Below are positions 14,762 to 21,749 of a DNA stretch of 22,002 nucleotides, in pieces. The notes under the pieces were generated by a model. It had not been told where the DNA came from and ran no database searches. It saw only the letters and a list, made by a program, of their open reading frames with translations. Every line of letters starts with the position of its first letter. The stretch's first letter is position 1. Both the position numbers and the translations under genes were made by a program. The stretch comes from a virus: positions 1 through 22,002 of the IMG/VR virus record IMGVR_UViG_3300030106_002705; one strand, written 5' to 3'.

Positions 14762-15493
14762 TTATGGAGACGGAGATTTGATAGGTATACGAACTGTTCC
14801 ATCCGTATAATCATCTCTTCTTCGTCTACCAAGCTGCGTTCCCGCAAACTTCTGTACCTCTTGTTTATACTTGTTTTCATAAAGTGTCAACATGTCCATA
14901 GGACCTTTTAAAAATCCATAAGCCTCTGCTAGAGATGCATAAAGTAAACCTTGAGGAAAATAACGGCTGATATAAGTCCCAGAGGTATTAGTCACTAGAC
15001 TCGTAGGTTGTGCATTATAATAAATTCTAAAAGCGTAAGTCGTGTCGGGTGTAGGGGCTAATAAAAGTCCTCCTGACGTAGAGTCAGTTAAACCCGTAGC
15101 TCCTCCAAACATAGCGTAATATTTAGGTTGACCAGTTACATCTTGAGCTGTCTGTCCTCCCGAAGGACCTGTTAATTTCGCCACATACTCCCTTAAATAA
15201 CTTACATCTTTTTTCTGTAAAAAAACAGAATTCCCATCCGTAGATGAGGTTGAATCAAAAACTTCAACGGCTCTAACAAAAAGACATCCTGCTGGAGCAT
15301 TGATGGTATTGTCATCCGTTGCAAAATTTCCTGTGGCCATTTTACGATCAGAATCCATAGGAACATCTAATAAAATTCTCTGCTCAACATTTTCTATAAA
15401 TCTATTACAAATAGCTGCAGTTAATACATTAGAATCTACTTCTGTATAGTTTCTAATATCCGTTACTAAATTATCGTAAGTATATGCTGCCAT
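14762..15493 (-). CDS. Head-tail adaptor-like protein
   Basis: 243 residues. The N-terminal helical part (YTYDNLVTDIRNYTEVD ... NRFIENVEQRILLDV) and the later segments YYAMFGGATGL, ADTTYAFRIYYNAQP-like strand and FPQGLLYASLAEAYGFLKG resemble phage adaptor proteins that attach below the portal, including the P22 gp4-like tail accessory type. The C-terminus is basic (LGRRRRDDYTDGTVRIPIK). Start ATG lies two bases after the previous stop with no evident Shine-Dalgarno, so coupling is likely. Its neighbours are also connector-type proteins, which supports the call. Assignment is from pattern memory, not alignment. Confidence 0.68.
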   Translation of the reverse strand: MAAYTYDNLVTDIRNYTEVDSNVLTAAICNRFIENVEQRILLDVPMDSDRKMATGNFATDDNTINAPAGCLFVRAVEVFDSTSSTDGNSVFLQKKDVSYLREYVAKLTGPSGGQTAQDVTGQPKYYAMFGGATGLTDSTSGGLLLAPTPDTTYAFRIYYNAQPTSLVTNTSGTYISRYFPQGLLYASLAEAYGFLKGPMDMLTLYENKYKQEVQKFAGTQLGRRRRDDYTDGTVRIPIKSPSP

Positions 15494-15495
15494 AA

Positions 15496-16317
15496 TTATA
15501 AGCTCTCAATATTAAGAGGACTGATGACACAATTAAATCCTCCTCCTGTTGCCGTGCCGCTCGCAGCACTTGGTAATGTCACCGTAAAACTATTGTATTC
15601 TTTTACAGTGGTGCCAGCATCATTAACATAACTCGTCTCGATCAAAGAAGCAACTGTAAAAGCTCCATAGACCTTGGCTCCGGAATCATGGGAATCCGCT
15701 GTACTAGCTGGAGGTGTATAACCCCGATAAGGGGAAGACGTTCCTCGAGTACATCCTGTTAAATTATTACTAGATCTTCCTGTATATTTAATAACTTCGT
15801 TTTGATATTTTCCCACTTTTAAGGGATCACTTGTGTCACTAGAAGTTAAAACTTTTTCAATCATTATATAACCACTAGTTGGAAAAATAGAGCCATCCGT
15901 TAAAGTAATAGTAGTTGCGCTGTCTGTAATATTTCCATTTAAAGTAGTTTGCATTTGTAATGCATCAATTGATACTCCACCTACAGCTTCTTTAACAGTA
16001 GCAAATCTTACAACATCATTAACTTCTAATTGACTTCTTAAAAAGGCTACAGTTAGAGTTGTATTTGATGCTGTTGTAAAAGGGTTCAAAGGTAAAAAAT
16101 CTTGTGTAGAAAATTCTGTTCTTGCTGGTCGTGCTCTTTGTAAAGCCTGAGGATCAGCACTTGTTGGTTTAGGTTGTAGTTGAGGAGACTTAGGTTCGTA
16201 TTCTGAAAAATGAACCCATGCACCATTCCATTCTCTTACCATTTCTGAGTAAGGAAAAGCCATTCCAGAACGATCTGAAATCGCTAACGCATATTTTCCA
16301 GAAGAGAATGTAGTCAT
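15496..16317 (-). CDS. Head-completion-type virion protein with degenerate zinc-ribbon N-terminus
   Basis: 273 residues. The N-terminal region KYALAISDRSGMAFPY ... EWNGAWVHFSEYEPKSPQ resembles a zinc-ribbon module of phage structural proteins (CDRCG ... VCxxCxEPKHPQ). Here all four metal positions are replaced: Ser14, Ser17, His36 and Glu39. Residues about 122-218 hold a Ser/Thr-rich insert with SIFPTSGYIMIEK, YTGRSSNNLTGCTRG and a DSHDSGAKV end, the same insert type as in two other genes here. The C-terminal strand region ends NCVISPLNIESL. It lies between two adaptor-like genes, so a position at the head-tail junction is likely. The start has no Shine-Dalgarno and follows the previous stop by two bases. 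Confidence 0.7.
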   Translation of the reverse strand: MTTFSSGKYALAISDRSGMAFPYSEMVREWNGAWVHFSEYEPKSPQLQPKPTSADPQALQRARPARTEFSTQDFLPLNPFTTASNTTLTVAFLRSQLEVNDVVRFATVKEAVGGVSIDALQMQTTLNGNITDSATTITLTDGSIFPTSGYIMIEKVLTSSDTSDPLKVGKYQNEVIKYTGRSSNNLTGCTRGTSSPYRGYTPPASTADSHDSGAKVYGAFTVASLIETSYVNDAGTTVKEYNSFTVTLPSAASGTATGGGFNCVISPLNIESL

Positions 16318-16319
16318 AA

Positions 16320-17288
16320 TTAAGTTGCCGTATCTGGATAGTAAACCTTAGGAGCAATATATGTGCTAGTAATATCAGCATCTTCTTTAACTGCTCTAGC
16401 TAACTCATCCTCATAAAATAATTTTAATTCTTGTGCCCGTTGTGGAGCGTTTTTTTGTGCTAAATAAAATGCGAGACCGGCTGTCATACAAGGAACAAAT
16501 CTATAAGGAACATTACTTGCATTTCCATATGCGCCTGCATCTTGAATTCTTCTTGCATAGTAAAGATTTAATTTATTTCCATCTTGCGCTGCACCGGGAG
16601 TTAAATAAATTGTTAATGTTGTTCTATCAATAAATCTCTGAATAAAAAAAGAAGTAGGAGTTCCTGTTGCAGTTTTATTAGAATATCCTTGATATTGAGA
16701 TCTGCTTACTTCTGTCATGGGAGAATCAACACTTGTAGAAGTAATTCTATAATTTACTTCTAGTATATTATCCATTCCTGTACCATGTTGAGTTACTGTA
16801 TCTCCACTGGAATGAGTTGCAGCTGTCGTACTACTGGAACCACGGATCGCTCCTGTAAGATTTGCTGCTCCCGTAGCTGCAGATTTTCCGGTATATCTAA
16901 TTGTTTCAGAACCTATTGTAATAGTTCCTCCCCCTTCGCTAGCGCCCGGCATATCGGTAACACTAGTTAAAGGAATATCAGTAACGGATGCATTAATGCC
17001 AGATGATAAAGTAGTAGTTAAACCGTTAGATGCTCCGTCTTGAGGAGATCTATAAGTTGTATAAACATTCTGGTTTTCAACTAAAGTAAATCCTTGATTA
17101 GCTACTTCCCAATAATGAAGTCCTCTATTACCCCATTCAGAAAATAGAATATTTAAAGATCTTTTTGCAGTCTTTAATTGATAACCAGAAACGTTTTGAA
17201 TTCCAATACGTTCGTAAGACTCCTCTACAATTTCATCAATCGGAAGAGTTTTTCCAAAAGTATATGTTTGAGACGTAGTGTTAGCCAC
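16320..17288 (-). CDS. Head-tail connector / tail accessory-like protein
   Basis: 322 residues. The helical N-terminus LPIDEIVEESYERIGIQNVSG and TAKRSLNILFSEWGNRGLHYW resemble connector or tail-accessory proteins of podovirus-like phages. An insert at about 91-168 (TDIPLTSV, GGGTITIGSETIRYTG, NLTGAIRG, THSSGDTV) belongs to the recurring insert type seen in two other genes. The C-terminal half returns to a helical segment (CMTAGLAFYLAQKNAPQRAQ) typical of this family. The start is GTG at 17288, with AGGAGG six bases upstream overlapping the previous stop (TTAGGAGG). The start codon choice is therefore well supported. Confidence 0.72.
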   Translation of the reverse strand: MANTTSQTYTFGKTLPIDEIVEESYERIGIQNVSGYQLKTAKRSLNILFSEWGNRGLHYWEVANQGFTLVENQNVYTTYRSPQDGASNGLTTTLSSGINASVTDIPLTSVTDMPGASEGGGTITIGSETIRYTGKSAATGAANLTGAIRGSSSTTAATHSSGDTVTQHGTGMDNILEVNYRITSTSVDSPMTEVSRSQYQGYSNKTATGTPTSFFIQRFIDRTTLTIYLTPGAAQDGNKLNLYYARRIQDAGAYGNASNVPYRFVPCMTAGLAFYLAQKNAPQRAQELKLFYEDELARAVKEDADITSTYIAPKVYYPDTAT

Positions 17289-17296
17289 AAGTCCTC

Positions 17297-17602
17297 CTAA
17301 CCGTAGAAGACTGTAACTTTATCCACACCGCCCGTAAGAGTAGCATAAGAACTAGTAGCACAGTAAATTCCATTACCTGGCATATCTATTTGATAAACCA
17401 TTGGTTCTCCGGCACTTGTTCCACCTACTGGGACATCAAATGTTGCAAGAGTAGTTCCACCTGAACCACCATCTTTAATTACAATGGTACCAAGTGCGCC
17501 TTCGCTACAATAATAAATTCCAAGAATTCTACTTGGACCTGCGAAGACTGCTCCTGACGCTGTTAGATGCGTTGATTTTACGTCTGTTGAATAACTTCCC
17601 AT
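17297..17602 (-). CDS. Small putative virion protein
   Basis: 101 residues, Gly/Ser/Thr-rich, with predicted beta strands. Reads MGSYSTDVKSTHLTASGAVF, then RILGIYYCSEGALGTIVIKDGG, ending GVDKVTVFYG. This pattern occurs in small structural proteins of marine phages between capsid and connector genes; no function is known to me. Two cysteines are present but no metal motif. Ribosome-binding site AAGGAG precedes the ATG by nine bases, just after a UUCG hairpin. Confidence 0.78.
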   Translation of the reverse strand: MGSYSTDVKSTHLTASGAVFAGPSRILGIYYCSEGALGTIVIKDGGSGGTTLATFDVPVGGTSAGEPMVYQIDMPGNGIYCATSSYATLTGGVDKVTVFYG

Positions 17603-17620
17603 AATTTTTTCTCCTTAGTC

Positions 17621-17642
17621 GTGAGCTCCCGAAGGAGCTCAC
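17621..17642 (-). other. UUCG-capped hairpin in the leader of the 101-residue gene
   Basis: GTGAGCTCC-TTCG-GGAGCTCAC on the minus strand is a perfect 9-bp stem with a C(UUCG)G tetraloop, among the most stable RNA loops. It lies 10 bases after the upstream stop and just before the AAGGAG ribosome-binding site. No U-tract follows, so it is more likely an RNA-stability or processing element than a terminator. Confidence 0.7.
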
Positions 17643-17652
17643 AAATTATCTA

Positions 17653-18066
17653 TTAAGACTCTTTAGCCCAAACACCTTGAACGTCAGTTACTTGCCATGC
17701 AGTAACGTCACCATTCATAGCTTGGATCTTAACATAGTCTCCGACTTTTGATGTAGCTTGAGTATTAATAAGGTCTTTGTCATCTGTAGATGAACCAGCA
17801 TAAGTAATGCCGTCAGCTGCAGCAGGACTAATAGTCAAATTATTTTGACCATCAGCGCCTGTATTAATAAATGTAAATACATTTCCAACAGCAATTGCTG
17901 GTAATGTAAATACTACATCTTTAGTATTTGATAAGAAAGTTTTTCCTGAATCAGTAGTAATAACGACAGTGTAATTTGAATCCTTCTGTTCGATATTATA
18001 TCCAGTTAAACCTGCTTCGTTTTTCTTCCCTTGTAAGATAGGGCCTCTAAACAATGTTGATGCCAT
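17653..18066 (-). CDS. Small beta-rich putative virion protein
   Basis: 137 residues. Begins MASTLFRGPILQGKKNEAGL. The centre, DSGKTFLSNTKDVVFTLPAIAVGNVFTFINTG, predicts a run of strands as in decoration or fibre-base domains that display a small sandwich. The end is VGDYVKIQAMNGDVTAWQV. No catalytic motif. Excellent ribosome-binding site (CTAGGAGGATTATAATCATG) at the end of a 154-base leader, so it may head its own transcript and be made in quantity. A virion surface or connector role is inferred from position. Confidence 0.76.
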   Translation of the reverse strand: MASTLFRGPILQGKKNEAGLTGYNIEQKDSNYTVVITTDSGKTFLSNTKDVVFTLPAIAVGNVFTFINTGADGQNNLTISPAAADGITYAGSSTDDKDLINTQATSKVGDYVKIQAMNGDVTAWQVTDVQGVWAKES

Positions 18067-18220
18067 GATTATAATCCTCCTAGTTATATGAATGCTATCT
18101 CTAGGCCGTCGAGTATACGCGTTAGCATTCTATTAAATAATTGTATACTAATTATTTTATAGCCCAATTTTTAATAGAGCGCAAGGTATCCTGTAGTGAA
18201 AAGTTGATTTTTGATAGCGC
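18067..18220 (-). promoter_or_regulatory. 154-base non-coding leader with inverted repeats
   Basis: The longest clear non-coding gap in the window. It contains GAATGCTA (18090-18097) and its perfect complement TAGCATTC (18123-18130), which could form a stem around a 25-base loop in the leader RNA of the 137-residue gene. It also holds a near-palindrome, ATAATT-GTATAC-T-AATTAT, at 18137-18155. At its right end GATAGC (18213-18218) pairs with GCTATC (18228-18233), with the loop spanning the stop of the 69-residue gene. It probably holds regulatory signals for the downstream structural genes. Confidence 0.5.
18140..18167 (-). promoter_or_regulatory. Candidate sigma-70-like promoter
   Basis: On the minus strand TTGGGC (18167-18162), a 16-base spacer and TACAAT (18145-18140) approximate -35 and -10 boxes, with the -10 lying over the near-palindrome GTATAC. 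It would transcribe the 137-residue gene and what follows. AT-rich DNA gives such matches easily, so this is weak evidence. Confidence 0.28.
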
Positions 18221-18430
18221 TTAAGTGGCTATCGAAACTTCGGGCTTTGAAACCGCTATTTTATTTTGACGAGTGTCTTCTTCAAATTCACGAGCAATAA
18301 TTTGTTTAATAACATCCTGAATCTCTCTGTTAATTTCAATCATTTTAAGATTGACCTTCCCTGATTTCAGGTGCTCTTTTTGCCACTCGAGTTCCAAGGA
18401 CCGTTTCGTATTGTAAAGGTCTTCGGTCAT
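18221..18430 (-). CDS. Small helical protein of unknown function
   Basis: 69 residues from the ATG at 18430, which has AGGAGG six bases upstream. An in-frame ATG at 18445 exists, but its codons are themselves the Shine-Dalgarno, so 18430 is preferred. The product (MTEDLYNTKRSLELEWQKEH ...) is charged and almost wholly helical, with a possible short coiled coil. Its first 86 bases overlap the end of the upstream gene in another frame. No family recognised. Confidence 0.68.
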   Translation of the reverse strand: MTEDLYNTKRSLELEWQKEHLKSGKVNLKMIEINREIQDVIKQIIAREFEEDTRQNKIAVSKPEVSIAT

Positions 18431-18617
18431 CTGTAACCTCCTCATAGGTTATCCATTTACCAGTCTTACTAGTAAATCCATCAGATTCGAACTTTACCTC
18501 ATTTTTTCCCAGCTTGTCAAGGATAGATTGTTCAATACTTTCTACACTATCTTCAGCTATAACTGAAAAGTTAGCATAATAGCCATTATATCGAATCTGT
18601 ATTTGGAAGTTTTTCAT
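18345..18617 (-). CDS. Small protein of unknown function after the capsid gene
   Basis: 90 residues: MKNFQIQIRYNGYYANFSVI, then an acidic helix (EDSVESIEQSILDKLG), ending in a basic tail RVAKRAPEIREGQS. The first two thirds look like a compact alpha/beta domain. The last 28 codons overlap the next gene out of frame, which is unusual in a genome where other overlaps are one to four bases. Ribosome-binding site is weak (AAGAAG). No family recognised. Confidence 0.65.
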   Translation of the reverse strand: MKNFQIQIRYNGYYANFSVIAEDSVESIEQSILDKLGKNEVKFESDGFTSKTGKWITYEEVTDDRRPLQYETVLGTRVAKRAPEIREGQS

Positions 18618-18637
18618 AGTATTTCTTCTTTATAGTC

Positions 18638-18669
18638 GAAATGAGGCGATTTTGAGGCCGCCTCATTTC
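18638..18669 (-). terminator. Strong hairpin after the major capsid gene
   Basis: GAAATGAGGCG pairs perfectly with CGCCTCATTTC (11 bp, 10-base loop) 15 bases after the capsid stop. The GC-rich core flanked by AAAT/ATTT has terminator shape, but the following minus-strand sequence GACTATAAAG has no U-tract. A partial terminator or 3' stabiliser that keeps capsid mRNA abundant is likely. Confidence 0.5.
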
Positions 18670-18684
18670 TAATTTTCTTAGGTA

Positions 18685-19596
18685 TTAAGCACCCTCAACA
18701 CCGTAAATACCTCTAGGGTCAGAACATCCGAAGACGTATCTTGCTCTAGCTTTGTATCTAACGTTGCCTGTGTCAAAGTCCCCTTCCATCTTAGTAGTAA
18801 GAGGAGCTCTGTCAAAGTGCTTCATTCCATTAGGAACATCTGTGATAATGTACCAAGAATCAGAATCAGTTAAGAAATTATTCACTCTATAACCTTGAGG
18901 AATCATTCCCATAGATTTGACTGCATTGATATCATTGTCAGCAGTTCCAACTCTACCTTGAGATTTCATCAATCTCTCAGCAGTGAACTGACCAGCAGAT
19001 GGCACAATCATCTTCACACCTTTTGCCGCAATTTTTAAACCTCTTTCATCAGTTAGCGCAGCGATATCAATTAACGCTTGCTCTAATGAAGTTTCGTTTA
19101 AATCCGACTGAGTAGTTAAAGTGTTTGAAAACACTCCAGCTATCGTTGGGTGATCTGTTGTAAATAAAGACGATCCGTCCCCTGAAGTAAATGTGCCTAC
19201 GCCTGGTAGACCATTATTCAAAGGTGTTGCGCCTTTAACTTGTTTAGTGTTTGCCATCGATCTTGCTAGTGCTTTTGTATATCTAGAAGCAAGTCTGTCA
19301 TACAGGTTATCTTCAATAGCTTCCTCAGTGATTGCAAAAGCGAGAGCGATAGTCTCGTTAGTGTATCTTGCTGTGAAAGTTTCTTGCGCTTGGTCATAAG
19401 CAACTCCAGAACCTTCTGGTTTTGCTAGTGCCGATGCGAAACCTGACAACATAACTTCTTCTTCAAAAGCTCTGTCAGATGACTCAGTAGTATAAATCTC
19501 AGCTGCCTGATCTTCATACTGTTTGTACTCCAGGCCAAATAGAGCATTTAAACCTGGTTCTAGTTCTTTAACTAGCTGATTACGTGATATTGCCAT
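18685..19596 (-). CDS. Major capsid protein (HK97-fold-like)
   Basis: 303 residues. Begins MAISRNQLVKELEPGLNALF, followed by acidic EDQAAEIYTTESSDRAFEE. Later segments include ITEEAIEDNLYDR, HPTIAGVFSNTL, VKMIVPSAGQFTAERLMKS, and WYIITDVPNGMKHFDRAPL ending in a YVFGCSDPRGIYGV motif. This arrangement matches Mu gpT-like/HK97-fold capsid proteins of marine phages as I know them. Position directly after scaffold-like and decoration-like genes, with a hairpin behind it, agrees. Ribosome-binding site AAGGAG. No N-terminal delta domain is obvious, consistent with a separate scaffold gene. Confidence 0.88.
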   Translation of the reverse strand: MAISRNQLVKELEPGLNALFGLEYKQYEDQAAEIYTTESSDRAFEEEVMLSGFASALAKPEGSGVAYDQAQETFTARYTNETIALAFAITEEAIEDNLYDRLASRYTKALARSMANTKQVKGATPLNNGLPGVGTFTSGDGSSLFTTDHPTIAGVFSNTLTTQSDLNETSLEQALIDIAALTDERGLKIAAKGVKMIVPSAGQFTAERLMKSQGRVGTADNDINAVKSMGMIPQGYRVNNFLTDSDSWYIITDVPNGMKHFDRAPLTTKMEGDFDTGNVRYKARARYVFGCSDPRGIYGVEGA

Positions 19597-19608
19597 GTTC
19601 TATACTCC

Positions 19609-20181
19609 TTATATTCCAGCGCTGTTATTACCGAGTATATGCTCGTCAATCATGACTCGCCATACACATCCAGCAACAGAAGCGTCTTGGTTATTTGGGT
19701 CTCTGGAGATTCCTATTAACTTAAGTTGGTCAGCTGATGTTCCGACAGTACCACTCATAGTAAATCCAGAAATAAAAGTGGATGAACTACCTGCAGTAGC
19801 AACTATTGGTGCAGTACCACCTACAGAAGCAGCCGCCGGCGTAGCCGAAGCTGTTCTTATTTCAAACATTTGTTGTGGATCGCTATTAACGAGCGCAACA
19901 ATGTCTGTAGCAGTATTCGATGCTTTCGAATAATTTGCCCATGTAGGTTTACCTGTAGCTGCATCAGTGTAGAACACGCCGTTTAGTGAACCAACATTAT
20001 TCGCAGTTGAATTAGTTGAAGCTAAAATAACTCCATCTGCAGTCAACTGGACCATGTCGTGATGGTACATAATAGCAGAACTTGCTGCTACTAGCCATTC
20101 ACTTAAGCCGCCGTTGTTATCATTCTGACCTACTTTTCTGATTGGTCTCAAACCGAAACCAGTCGTACTTTGATTAGCCAT
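19609..20181 (-). CDS. Capsid decoration-like / head protein
   Basis: 190 residues. Begins MANQSTTGFGLRPIRKVGQN, then NGGLSEWLVAASSAIMYHHDM and MVQLTADGVILAS, and carries an internal Ala/Thr/Gly-rich low-complexity stretch. The beta-rich C-terminus reads LIGISRDPNNQDASVAG. In marine phages a protein of this type usually lies directly before the capsid gene and is taken to be a head decoration or accessory protein. Ribosome-binding site AAGGAG seven bases before ATG. Role inferred from position and composition. Confidence 0.75.
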   Translation of the reverse strand: MANQSTTGFGLRPIRKVGQNDNNGGLSEWLVAASSAIMYHHDMVQLTADGVILASTNSTANNVGSLNGVFYTDAATGKPTWANYSKASNTATDIVALVNSDPQQMFEIRTASATPAAASVGGTAPIVATAGSSSTFISGFTMSGTVGTSADQLKLIGISRDPNNQDASVAGCVWRVMIDEHILGNNSAGI

Positions 20182-20258
20182 AGTTTTTCTCCTTGTGTAG
20201 ACTATTTTACTAGCCCACGGTTAATATAATCGTTGGTAGGGAATTGGTTGTTATCCCG

Positions 20259-20274
20259 AGAAGTAATTACTTCT
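20259..20274. repeat. 16-bp perfect palindrome at the end of the 152-residue gene
   Basis: AGAAGTAATTACTTCT reads the same on both strands and overlaps the TAA stop of the gene ending at 20267. It could be an RNA hairpin at the 3' end or a dimeric protein site. No U-tract follows. Confidence 0.6.
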
Positions 20275-20725
20275 TTGTACCACCGAAGGTTGTACGAGAC
20301 TGTCTATCAATATTGATAGGCATTCTTCTGTCCTGTTCCTTCATTAAATCGTTGTCTACAGCTTCCATCTGTTCACCCGCTAATTTAGCGTTGTATTCAG
20401 ATCTTGCTCTCGCGATCTCTTCAGGTACCCTTGTCAGGACAAGGCCTCCGTGCCCGATAACCCCTTCATATTTGCCATCTTGAATTGCTGGATAGTCATC
20501 TTCTGGATATTCATCGGCTCTTACTAACTCATACCCGGACCTTAAGCGTCCTTGTACGTTTTTCGTGTCGACGAAACCTAGAATTTCTACCCTGACCCAT
20601 CTGTGTCTAAATCCAGTTGGCGCGTTGGGTGTATCTAAGTACGATGGTGGAGTCCAAACTACTTTACGTTTTTCTTTGTCTCTTGTCTGGCTCGCACGGG
20701 AAGATTTATTTGTTTCTTTTTTCAT
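20267..20725 (-). CDS. Conserved phage protein of unknown function between scaffold and head genes
   Basis: 152 residues, highly charged. Basic N-terminus, then VVWTPPSYLDTPNAPTGFRH, a strand region around VEILGFVDTKN, the segment YEGVIGHGGLVLTRVP, and a helix EEIARARSEYNAK. I associate this layout with a small conserved protein next to the scaffold gene in marine phages, with no known function. Ribosome-binding site AAGGAGG overlaps the end of the scaffold gene. A role in capsid assembly is plausible from position. Confidence 0.78.
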   Translation of the reverse strand: MKKETNKSSRASQTRDKEKRKVVWTPPSYLDTPNAPTGFRHRWVRVEILGFVDTKNVQGRLRSGYELVRADEYPEDDYPAIQDGKYEGVIGHGGLVLTRVPEEIARARSEYNAKLAGEQMEAVDNDLMKEQDRRMPINIDRQSRTTFGGTKK

Positions 20726-20728
20726 ATG

Positions 20729-21736
20729 CTATTCCTCCTTCGTGAGTTGTAATTGTCTTGCATACTCTTCTAGTGGCACTCTTAATTTCTTAGCTATTGC
20801 TACCTGTGATGAAGTGAGTTTCACAGTTTTGCGACTAGTCTTTGAACTACGCGTTGCAGAGGCAACGTTTTGTGTAGGTTTACTAACCGTATGTGTCACT
20901 TTACCAAATTTCTGAGGGAATTCAAGTCTTATTCTCTTATCAATTTCCTCGTAGTAAGAATCTGATTTTGGATCAAATCCTTCTTCTTCGGTAAGCTTCC
21001 TATGAAGATCAAAAGCGGTGTAGGTCATAGCGTTATCACGCCCAAACCAATCATTTTTATCCGCCCATTCCTCCGCTTTAGGATCAGGTGCGACAGGTTG
21101 TTGAACCGGTTGTTGTATAACTGGCTTCTCTTTAGCAGCAGTTTCTTCCATTTTCTGTCTACTTTTAATTTCGGCCAATTTACCTTGTTCATAACCCAAT
21201 TGAGAGATTGCAGTTAAAGCTTCTACTTCAGCCTTTTTATCATCGGCTTCTCTTGAAGCAGATAATTTAGCTTGAGCAGCTGCCAATGATGATTGAATTC
21301 TATTCTCCATTTCTGAAGTATAGTCTTTTTCATAATTGATCGCTTGAGTGCTTAACTGATCTCTTTCTCTCATTACACGTTTCGCATAAGAAACAGCCTC
21401 TTCTTTCTGTCTCTCAGCTTCACGCATTTTTCTAGTCAGCTTGGCGATACGTTTTTTAACGCCTTCGCTGTATTCTTCCATTTCTTTCTTTTGTTCTTGT
21501 ACTGGTTCTTCTTTTACTTCTTCCTTTTTGTCTGGTTCGCTAGCTTGAACATCAGGCTGCTTATCAGGTTCCGCAGGTGTGTCAGCGGGCTTATCACTGT
21601 CTTGAGTAGTTTTTTCATCTTTTACTTCTCCTCCTTCAGCTTTTTTTTCTAAATCAATCTCGGTAGCTTTTTCATCAGCATCACCAACATCAATTAGTTC
21701 TTCTTTTCTTATCTCTTCTTTTTTTTCTTCTGGCAT
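20729..21736 (-). CDS. Capsid assembly scaffold-like protein
   Basis: 335 residues. The N-terminal 100 residues are very acidic and Lys/Glu-rich, probably disordered. Residues about 95-215 form a long charged coiled coil (KKRIAKLTRKMREAERQKEE, later ENRIQSSLAAAQAKL). A globular segment EEWADKNDWFGRDNAMTYTA with YYEEIDKRIRLEFP follows. The C-terminus SSQVAIAKKLRVPLEEYARQ is the kind of helix-turn-helix tail that contacts capsid protein in scaffolds. This order (acidic, coiled coil, WADxNxWFG, basic tail) is typical of marine phage scaffolds. TAGGAGGACTATG gives a good ribosome-binding site. Confidence 0.85.
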   Translation of the reverse strand: MPEEKKEEIRKEELIDVGDADEKATEIDLEKKAEGGEVKDEKTTQDSDKPADTPAEPDKQPDVQASEPDKKEEVKEEPVQEQKKEMEEYSEGVKKRIAKLTRKMREAERQKEEAVSYAKRVMRERDQLSTQAINYEKDYTSEMENRIQSSLAAAQAKLSASREADDKKAEVEALTAISQLGYEQGKLAEIKSRQKMEETAAKEKPVIQQPVQQPVAPDPKAEEWADKNDWFGRDNAMTYTAFDLHRKLTEEEGFDPKSDSYYEEIDKRIRLEFPQKFGKVTHTVSKPTQNVASATRSSKTSRKTVKLTSSQVAIAKKLRVPLEEYARQLQLTKEE

Positions 21737-21749
21737 AGTCCTCCTATGT

